NCBI GenBank assembly: GCA_003023245.1
Contig: PXTR01000014.1
Coordinates: 665-14,490, forward strand
Origin: Bacteroidetes bacterium QS_8_68_15
GTDB lineage: Bacteria; Bacteroidota; Rhodothermia; Rhodothermales; Salinibacteraceae
DNA: 13,826 bases
Direction: 5' to 3'
The notes under the pieces were generated by a model. It was not told the DNA's origin. It saw nothing but the letters and a program-made list of their open reading frames with translations, and did not search any database. This document shows positions 5,376 to 10,738 of the stretch, piece by piece (position 1 is the stretch's first letter; each line of letters begins with the position of its first letter). The position numbers and the translations under genes are program-made.

Positions 5376-7193
5376 ATGCGTTTTCTCTCCAACGTCGTTG
5401 CCAGCGCCCTCGGCGCGCTCGTCGCCCTCGGCGTGCTCGGCATGCTCAGCTTTCTCATTATCCTCGCGCTGGCCGCCTCGACGGACAGCGAGCCCTCGGT
5501 ACCCGGTGACGCGGTCCTGGAGGTGCGTCTCGACGGCCCCGTTCCCGAAAACGACAGCGACGACCCGCTCGCCGAGCTCCTCGACGGCGGAAACGGCGCA
5601 CGCTACGACCTGCGCGCCTTCCGCAAGGGCCTGCGCATGGCCGCCGCCGACGAGCGCATCCGGGCGGTCGTCCTTCAGGCCGAAGGCGCCGACGCCGGCT
5701 GGGCGCAGCTTCAGGAAATGCGCACCGCCCTGGAAACCTACAAGGAGAGCGGCAAGCCGCTCTACGCCACCACCGGCGAGACGGGCATGGCCGAGAGCGA
5801 CTACCTGCTCGCCAGCGCCGCCGACAGCGTCTTCGCCTCGCCCGAGGCGCTTTTCGAGTTCAACGGGTTCGCTCTGCAGAGCCAGTTTTTTAGCGGCACG
5901 CTCGACAAGCTCGGCGTGGAGGCGACCGCCGTGCGCGCCGGCGAGTTCAAAAGCGCCGTCGAGCAGTTCACGCGCTCCAGCTACTCGGCGCAGAACGAGC
6001 GCCAACTCACCGAGATCGTTGAGACGATCAACGACGAGTACAAGCGCGCCGTCTCTCAGAGCCGCGGCCTCCCGGTCGACTCGCTCGAAACGATCGCCGA
6101 CAGCGGCGCGGTCTTCAGCGCCGAGGATGCCCTCAGCGCCGGCCTGGTCGACGACCTCGTCTACGAAAACGAGATGGACACGCTGCTGACCCGGCGCCTC
6201 GGGTACGACGACGTCGACGACGACCACCGGATCAGCCTGAACACCTACGCCGGCACCTCGTCCTCGGCGGCCGGCCTCGACTCCGGAGGCGGCGGGGACG
6301 GCGGCGAGATCGCCGTGGTCTACGGGGCCGGCCGGATCGTCAGCGAAGAACCCGACGGGCTGGGCGGCGGCTCGAACGTGCTGGCTCCTGCTCCCTTCCG
6401 CGAGGCGATGCAGGAGGCGCGCGAGGACGACGACACCCGCGCGGTGGTGGTGCGCGTCAACTCGCCGGGCGGGCAGGTGGCCCCCTCGGAGGCGATGCGT
6501 CACGAGGTGAAGCTGACCGCGCAGGACATGCCCGTGCTCGTCTCGATGAGCAACCTCGCCGCCAGCGGCGGCTATTGGCTGAGCGCCCCCGCCGACACGA
6601 TCGTGGCCGATCCGCTGACGCTGACTGGCTCGATCGGGGTCTTCAGCCTGCTCTTCAACACACAGGAGCTGTTCAACCGGGAACTGGGCATCACCTTCGA
6701 CAAGGTGACCACCGGCCCGTACGCCGACTTCAGCACCGTCGCGCCCGAGCCCATCTCCCCGCAACGACGCCGGCGCTTGCAGCGCTATGTCTCGGACACC
6801 TACGACGACTTTTTGAAGCACGTGGCCGAGGGGCGCGGCATGACCGTCGCCGAGGTCGACTCGATCGGGCAGGGGCGCGTGTGGACGGGGCGCGCGGCCG
6901 AAGAGCAGGGCCTCGTCGATGCCCTTGGCGGCCTGGACACGACCGTGACGATGGCTGCCGAGCAAGCCGGCCTCGCGCCGGGCAGCTACGACGTGGAGGC
7001 GCTGCCGAAGCCGAAGTCGTTCTTCGAGCGCTACATGGAGTCGCTGAGCGAGCGCGCCTCGGCGCTGTGGCGCGGATGGCGCCTCTCCGAGGCGGAGGGG
7101 ACGCTGCTGCGAAACGCGCGCAAGCTGCGCCGTCTGCGCCAGAGGCACGCCGAACCGCTGGCGCTCTGGCCGGTGCGCCCGCGGATCGAGTGA
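5376..7193 (+). CDS. sppA: Signal peptide peptidase SppA, 67-kDa type
   Basis: A 605-residue membrane-anchored serine protease that degrades cleaved signal peptides. One N-terminal transmembrane segment spans residues about 6-34. Two tandem ClpP/crotonase-like (peptidase S49) domains follow, as in the long E. coli-type enzyme. The N-terminal domain carries the general-base lysine in G-E-F-K-S-A-V-E (Lys192), and the C-terminal domain the nucleophile in A-A-S-G-G-Y-W (Ser397), followed by L-T-G-S-I-G-V (417-422). Both catalytic residues are present, so it should be active with its catalytic domains outside the cytoplasm. An Asp-rich and Gly/Ser-rich linker (about 278-312) joins the domains. 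The ATG at 5376 begins directly before the membrane segment. The gene is divergent from hrcA and converges on gpmI. A -7 promoter element lies 107 bp upstream. Confidence 0.96.
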   Translation: MRFLSNVVASALGALVALGVLGMLSFLIILALAASTDSEPSVPGDAVLEVRLDGPVPENDSDDPLAELLDGGNGARYDLRAFRKGLRMAAADERIRAVVLQAEGADAGWAQLQEMRTALETYKESGKPLYATTGETGMAESDYLLASAADSVFASPEALFEFNGFALQSQFFSGTLDKLGVEATAVRAGEFKSAVEQFTRSSYSAQNERQLTEIVETINDEYKRAVSQSRGLPVDSLETIADSGAVFSAEDALSAGLVDDLVYENEMDTLLTRRLGYDDVDDDHRISLNTYAGTSSSAAGLDSGGGGDGGEIAVVYGAGRIVSEEPDGLGGGSNVLAPAPFREAMQEAREDDDTRAVVVRVNSPGGQVAPSEAMRHEVKLTAQDMPVLVSMSNLAASGGYWLSAPADTIVADPLTLTGSIGVFSLLFNTQELFNRELGITFDKVTTGPYADFSTVAPEPISPQRRRRLQRYVSDTYDDFLKHVAEGRGMTVAEVDSIGQGRVWTGRAAEEQGLVDALGGLDTTVTMAAEQAGLAPGSYDVEALPKPKSFFERYMESLSERASALWRGWRLSEAEGTLLRNARKLRRLRQRHAEPLALWPVRPRIE

Positions 7194-7344
7194 GCGTGGT
7201 GTTCGTCACGCGGGCTGAAGAGCGCCACCAGCGGTCCGGTGTAAAGGGGCCGATTTACGGACGCTGACGAAGTACCCCGAGCACCAACGCTTTCGGACTG
7301 GGGTCTGCCGGAAAATCTCTGATCGTAGGCGCATCGGTGTGCGG

Positions 7345-7379
7345 TCATTACGCAATACGCAATACGTTTTACGCAACCA
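7345..7379 (-). repeat. Degenerate heptamer array overlapping the gpmI stop codon
   Basis: Five 7-nt units in exact register, read on the plus strand from 7345, 7352, 7359, 7366 and 7373; GCAATAC occurs twice in succession. On the minus strand these are GTATTGC and GTAAAAC units. The array supplies the last codons and the TAA stop (7369-7371) of gpmI and continues into the sppA-gpmI gap. It shares GTAAAAC with the array at 3576-3610. Confidence 0.7.
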
Positions 7380-8901
7380 GCACCTCTCCCGTCATTGCCT
7401 CGGGGATCTCTTCCCCCATCAGCGCCAGGATCGTCGGGCACACGTCGCCGAGCTTGCCGTGCGCCGGCGGCTCAGTCACGTCATCGTGGATGACGACGTG
7501 CGGCACCAACGCCGTAGTGTGCGCGGTGTGCGGGCTGCCGTCGGGGTTGCGCAGCTTGTCGGCGTTGCCGTGGTCGGCGATGACGGTCACGCCGTAGCCG
7601 CTTTCGCGCGCGGCTTCGATGACGACCCGAGCCGCCGCGTCGACCGCCTCGACGGCTTGCACCGCCGCGTCGAAGTCGCCGGTATGGCCCACCATGTCGG
7701 GGTTGGCGAAGTTGAGGCAGACGAAGTTCGGCCCGTCCTCGGCGATGATCTCGGCAGCAGTGTCGGCGACCGTCGGCGCGTTCATCTCCGGCTGCTCGTC
7801 GTAGGTGGCGACCTTCGGGCTGTCGATGATCTCGCGGCGCTCCCCGTCGAACGGCTCCTCGCGCCCGCCGTTGAAAAAGTAGGTTACGTGCGCGTACTTC
7901 TCCGTCTCGGCGATGCGCAGCTGCGTCCCCCCGCGCTCGGCGACCGCCTCGCCCATCGTCTGCTTCAGGTCCAGCTTGTCGAAGGCCACCGGCACGCCCG
8001 TAAACCCCTTGTCGTAGGGTGAGACGGTGGCGAAATAGAAGTCCGACAACGACTCGCGCTCGAAGCCGTCGAAGCCCTCCTGCGTGAAGGCGCGGGTGAG
8101 CTGGCGCGCGCGGTCGGCGCGAAAGTTGAAGAAGACCGCCGCGTCGCCGTCGGTGACGCGCGTGTCTGCCACCGGCTGATCTCCTGCGATGGCGCGCGGC
8201 TCGACGAATTCGTCGGTCACGTCGTCGTCGTAGCTGGCCTCCAGCGCGTCGACCGGATCGGCAAACGTCTCGCCCGTGCCTTCGGTGAGCAAGCGATACG
8301 CCCGCTCGGTGCGGTCCCAGCGCTCGTCGCGGTCCATCGCCCAGTAGCGCCCCACGATGCTGGCGATGCGCCCCACGCCGACCTCCGCGGCGCGCTCCCG
8401 GAAGCGGCGCGCGTAGTCGACGCCGGCGTGCGGGTCGGTGTCGCGCCCGTCGGTGAAGGCGTGCACCTGCACCTGCTCGGGGGAAAGCCCGTTGCGCCGC
8501 GCCAGCTCCAGCAGGCCGAACAGGTGCGTAATGTGCGAGTGAACGCCCCCGTCGGAAAAGAGGCCCATCAGGTGAAGCGTGGAGCCGTTTTCCTTCGTGT
8601 GACGCGCGGCCCCGGCGAGCGCCTCGTTGTCGAAAAAGGACTCGTCCTCGATGGCGTGCGAGATGCGGGCGATCTCCTGCGGGACGATGCGCCCGGCGCC
8701 CAGGTTCAAGTGCCCCACTTCGGAGTTGCCCATCTGCCCTTCCGGCAAGCCGACCGCTTCGCCGCTGGCCTCGAGCGTGCCGTGCGGGCAGGTGTCGAAC
8801 AGGTCGTCCAGAAATGGTTGCTCGGCCGCGTCGACGGCGCTGACGGAGGCGTCGTCGGCCAGGCCGTAGCCGTCGAGAATGATGAGCGCGTGTCGGTCCA
8901 T
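7369..8901 (-). CDS. gpmI: 2,3-bisphosphoglycerate-independent phosphoglycerate mutase
   Basis: A 510-residue cytoplasmic metalloenzyme that interconverts 3- and 2-phosphoglycerate in glycolysis and gluconeogenesis. Metal ligands and active-site residues are all in place: Asp10 in I-L-D-G-Y-G, the phosphoserine nucleophile Ser60 in G-Q-M-G-N-S-E-V-G-H, D-G-R-D-T at 151-155, R-A-D-R-A-R at 261-266, Asp402/His406 in N-P-D-M-V-G-H-T-G, Asp443/His444 in A-D-H-G-N, and His461 in H-T-A-H-T-T. Length is normal for the family. The ATG at 8901 fits the family start (A-L-I-I-L-D-G). The stop codon lies inside a heptamer array and the start codon is directly preceded by another. It follows nth by 100 bp, with its own candidate -7 element in the gap. 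It converges on sppA. Confidence 0.98.
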   Translation of the reverse strand: MDRHALIILDGYGLADDASVSAVDAAEQPFLDDLFDTCPHGTLEASGEAVGLPEGQMGNSEVGHLNLGAGRIVPQEIARISHAIEDESFFDNEALAGAARHTKENGSTLHLMGLFSDGGVHSHITHLFGLLELARRNGLSPEQVQVHAFTDGRDTDPHAGVDYARRFRERAAEVGVGRIASIVGRYWAMDRDERWDRTERAYRLLTEGTGETFADPVDALEASYDDDVTDEFVEPRAIAGDQPVADTRVTDGDAAVFFNFRADRARQLTRAFTQEGFDGFERESLSDFYFATVSPYDKGFTGVPVAFDKLDLKQTMGEAVAERGGTQLRIAETEKYAHVTYFFNGGREEPFDGERREIIDSPKVATYDEQPEMNAPTVADTAAEIIAEDGPNFVCLNFANPDMVGHTGDFDAAVQAVEAVDAAARVVIEAARESGYGVTVIADHGNADKLRNPDGSPHTAHTTALVPHVVIHDDVTEPPAHGKLGDVCPTILALMGEEIPEAMTGEVLVA

Positions 8902-8905
8902 TCGA

Positions 8906-8940
8906 GTTGAAGGTTAAACGTGGAAGGGTGAAAGTTTTTC
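8906..8940. repeat. Degenerate heptamer array, GTTGAAG/GTGGAAG type, upstream of gpmI
   Basis: Five units of 7 nt begin at 8906, 8913, 8920, 8927 and 8934 on the plus strand (for example GTTGAAG, GTTAAAC, GTGGAAG). The array begins 4 nt upstream of the gpmI ATG. It closely resembles the array at the same place upstream of dnaJ (2671-2713). Confidence 0.65.
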
Positions 8941-8988
8941 GCAGGGAAGGGGGGCCACATGGCAACCACCGGCGTTCGTCCCCACCTA

Positions 8989-8996
8989 CAAACGTA
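8989..8996 (-). promoter_or_regulatory. Bacteroidota-type -7 element for gpmI
   Basis: CAAACGTA on the plus strand reads TACGTTTG on the minus strand, an exact TAnnTTTG match. It ends 6 bp from the nth stop codon, and transcription would run into gpmI with a leader of about 80 nt that includes the heptamer array. No clean -33 TTG is seen at the usual spacing; the region would lie inside the 3' end of nth. Confidence 0.45.
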
Positions 8997-9001
8997 CGAG
9001 C

Positions 9002-9889
9002 TTACACACGGAAGTCGAGGACTTCCTTCGTCGTCTCGCCGCTGTCGGTGTCGAAGACCTGCATCGAGCCGCAGGACGGGCAGGCGGTTTGCTCTTGGCC
9101 GTAGCGGTCGGTGTGGACGGCGGGCGTGTCGAAGTAGCGCGTGCACGTGTTGCAAAAGAAGTCGCCTGCCGCCGCATCGAGGCCGCTGATCGGGTCGGGG
9201 AGGCGTTGCTTTCGGGCGTAGTAGCGGCAGGCGGGCGTGAGCGGGCACGCCTCGCAGTTGGGGTTGCGCGCGGTGCAGGTGTAGCGCCCGTGCAGGATCA
9301 GGAGGTGGTGCGCCTCGCCCCAGTCCTCCTTCGGGATGATGCGCTTGAGCTGGCGCTCGACCTTGCGCGGCGTGTCGGCGCTCCGCTTCGTCAGGCCGAT
9401 GCGGTTGGCCGTGCGGAAGACGTGCGTATCGACCGGGAAGGCATCGACTTCGTAGGCCACCGAGGCGACGACCTGCGCGGTTTTGCGCCCCACGCCCGTC
9501 AGCTCGCGCAGGCCGGCGACGGTTTCAGGCAGTGCTCCGCCGAACTCCTCCATGACCTGGCGGCCCGTCTCGGCAAGGTAGCTGGCCTTGTTGTTCGGAT
9601 AGGTGACGGACTGGACGTAGGGAAAGATCTCCTCCTGCGAGGCGTCGGCCAGCGCCTCCAAGTTCGGAAACGCCTCGAAGAACGCCGGCGTGACCTCGTT
9701 GACGCGCGCGTCGGTGCACTGCGCCGACAGGATGACGGCCACCAGCAGCTCGTACTCGCTGTCGTAGCGCAGCTCGGTAGCCGGCTCGTCGATGACGGCG
9801 CGCAGCCGGTCGAGCGTGAACTCGGCGCGGCGCGTGCGGCTCCAGCGCTGGGGCGGGTCAGACATCGTCTCGGTCGCGTCGGCGTTCAC
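9002..9889 (-). CDS. nth: Endonuclease III with a C-terminal zinc-ribbon-like extension
   Basis: A 295-residue base-excision-repair enzyme that removes oxidised pyrimidines and nicks abasic sites. The glycosylase core (residues about 25-225) has the helix-hairpin-helix L-T-G-V-G-R-K-T-A with catalytic Lys136, the catalytic Asp154 in V-D-T-H-V-F-R, and the iron-sulfur ligands Cys205, Cys212, Cys215 and Cys221 in C-X6-C-X2-C-X5-C spacing. Endonuclease III is normally about 210 residues and ends soon after the iron-sulfur loop. Here about 70 more residues follow, with Cys246-X2-Cys249 and Cys270-X2-Cys273, a spacing that suggests a zinc ribbon. The reading frame is continuous, so this is an extension rather than a second gene. 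Start at 9889 or at Met9 (9865). It lies upstream of gpmI on the same strand. Confidence 0.95.
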   Translation of the reverse strand: MNADATETMSDPPQRWSRTRRAEFTLDRLRAVIDEPATELRYDSEYELLVAVILSAQCTDARVNEVTPAFFEAFPNLEALADASQEEIFPYVQSVTYPNNKASYLAETGRQVMEEFGGALPETVAGLRELTGVGRKTAQVVASVAYEVDAFPVDTHVFRTANRIGLTKRSADTPRKVERQLKRIIPKEDWGEAHHLLILHGRYTCTARNPNCEACPLTPACRYYARKQRLPDPISGLDAAAGDFFCNTCTRYFDTPAVHTDRYGQEQTACPSCGSMQVFDTDSGETTKEVLDFRV

Positions 9890-9969
9890 GAAAACAGGGC
9901 GCGTGGCATCGGGCGGGAAAAAGCGATCCGGGCTCGTACCTGTTTAGCGTGCCTTTTTTCTTTGCCCCC

Positions 9970-10148
9970 CTCCGCTCCTTCGGAGAGGCCGATAGGTCAT
10001 ACCCTCGTGGTGCACCTCCCCTTGCGAAAGGGGAGGCGTTCTCCATTTTGAAACTCTCCCCCTCATTTTCGAGGGGCGACACGAGCCGAAGGCGACTGAC
10101 GAGCGCAGCGAGTGAATGCCGGCAGGCAGAGGGGGGCAGTGGACTGCC
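9970..10148. repeat. Chain of short palindromes/hairpins
   Basis: Inverted repeats in order: CTCCG/CGGAG (9970-9985); CCTCCCCTT/AAGGGGAGG, a perfect 9-bp stem with a GCGA loop (10015-10036); CCCCTC/GAGGGG with a 6-nt loop (10059-10076); the palindrome TGCCGGCA (10117-10124); GGCAGT/ACTGCC (10135-10148). In addition GATAGGTCA at 9991-9999 recurs inverted as TGACCTATC at 10171-10179. The pattern is typical of dispersed palindromic repeat modules. I cannot name the family. Confidence 0.55.
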
Positions 10149-10153
10149 GATAA

Positions 10154-10315
10154 ATAGGTAAGCCAAGTTGTGACCTATCAGAAAATGTGTCATTCCGGAC
10201 CCCGATCCGGGGGCCTTGCGTCATCCCCTTGCGGGGAATCTCATTCGGATTATTGGCAGCCATGACACGCTGGTTTGATTGGTTTTCGCCATACCTCACA
10301 ACTTGGGTCAGGTAT
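10154..10315. mobile_element. Nested inverted-repeat element, possible MITE
   Basis: The two ends are inverted copies of CCAAGTTGTGA (10163-10173 on plus; 10295-10305 on minus), with similarity continuing inward to a GAAAA block. Each end also forms its own 6-bp hairpin with a 13-nt loop (10154-10178 and 10291-10315). Inside lie a 7-bp inverted repeat, GTGTCAT (10187-10193) with ATGACAC (10262-10268), and two short hairpins (10197-10215 and 10224-10237). AGGTA flanks both ends (10156-10160, 10310-10314) and could be a 5-bp target duplication, or simply part of the end hairpins. There is no open reading frame for a transposase, so it would depend on enzymes supplied elsewhere. Confidence 0.45.
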
Positions 10316-10360
10316 CCGCGCTTTTTACCCAGAATCGGGACGGTCTGGGTCGTGGCGTTC

Positions 10361-10585
10361 TCAGAAGCCCTGCTGAAGGGTGTTGTAGATTTCCGGCCCG
10401 GCCGCAATCAGCGCGACGGCCACCCCCGCGGCGCCGGCGAGGGCGAACGCCTTTCCCCAGCGCTCGTTTCGCTTGGCGATCCCGACGGCGAGCAAAACGA
10501 GTCCGGGCAGCAGTAGCGACTCCACGAGGGCGAACGAGAGGGCTTTTTCGACGAACGACCGAAGAGCACGATTCGCGCGGCGCAC
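10361..10585 (-). CDS. Small hypothetical membrane protein (two predicted helices)
   Basis: A possible 74-residue protein from a GTG at 10585; the frame is open much further upstream, so the start is a guess. Two hydrophobic stretches, about residues 18-36 (around V-E-S-L-L-L-P-G-L-V-L-L-A-V) and 46-62 (around F-A-L-A-G-A-A-G-V-A-V-A-L-I), are separated by a charged turn (K-R-N-E-R-W-G-K). The Arg-rich start and charged turn would put both on the cytoplasmic side. Codon choice is GC-rich at third positions, as in neighbouring genes. I recognise no family. It ends next to the inverted-repeat element and is divergent from the Lnb-like gene. The clear hydrophobic pattern is the main support; it could still be chance. 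Confidence 0.4.
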   Translation of the reverse strand: MRRANRALRSFVEKALSFALVESLLLPGLVLLAVGIAKRNERWGKAFALAGAAGVAVALIAAGPEIYNTLQQGF

Positions 10586-10622
10586 CAGGCGAGCGATGGG
10601 GCGGCGCGGGCGGTCCTGCGCG

Positions 10623-10650
10623 GTACAACTGCCGTCGGCCGTCCGTGATT
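10623..10650. repeat. Short heptamer array upstream of the Lnb-like gene
   Basis: Four 7-nt steps from 10623: GTACAAC, TGCCGTC, GGCCGTC, then a diverged unit. The 11-nt string CGTCGGCCGTC also occurs in the array next to dnaJ (1400-1410), so the two are likely related. This is the weakest member of the set. Confidence 0.35.
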
Positions 10651-10738
10651 CGCCGCCCCCGCTCGGAGAAACCTTCGCGCGCACCCCGACATTGGCGGCA
10701 CACGAGCTCTCACGATTCGTTCGCCGCCGCCCGGGTTC

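Larger units (their letters stand above)
9890..10360. other. Repeat- and hairpin-rich intergenic region (471 bp)
   Basis: No gene that I believe. It contains a T-rich stretch (9953-9963), a chain of short hairpins (9970-10148), a nested inverted-repeat element (10154-10315), and a short remainder to 10360. Base composition is patchier and more AT-rich than the genes around it. The region looks assembled from dispersed palindromic repeats. Minus-strand transcription from a small gene at 10361-10585 toward nth would pass through it. Confidence 0.7.

Noticed and set aside
5106..7148. 680-codon minus-strand open frame opposite sppA
   Set aside because: Antisense shadow of a clear SppA; Val/Gly/His/Arg-rich with no family motifs, and long only because stop codons are rare at this GC content.
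7194..7211. Possible sppA terminator (GCGTG/CACGC, 8-nt loop) right after the stop
   Set aside because: Only 5 bp with no T-tract; too weak to list as a terminator. The rest of the sppA-gpmI gap up to the heptamer array shows nothing definite.
1379..8940. Heptamer arrays considered as CRISPR or phage att sites
   Set aside because: Units are 7 nt, contiguous and degenerate, with no 20-40 nt repeats, no spacers, no cas genes and no integrase nearby.
9858..10193. 111-codon minus-strand frame covering the nth upstream repeats
   Set aside because: It runs through the hairpin modules and into nth in another frame; its peptide is a translation of palindromic repeats with no protein-like pattern.
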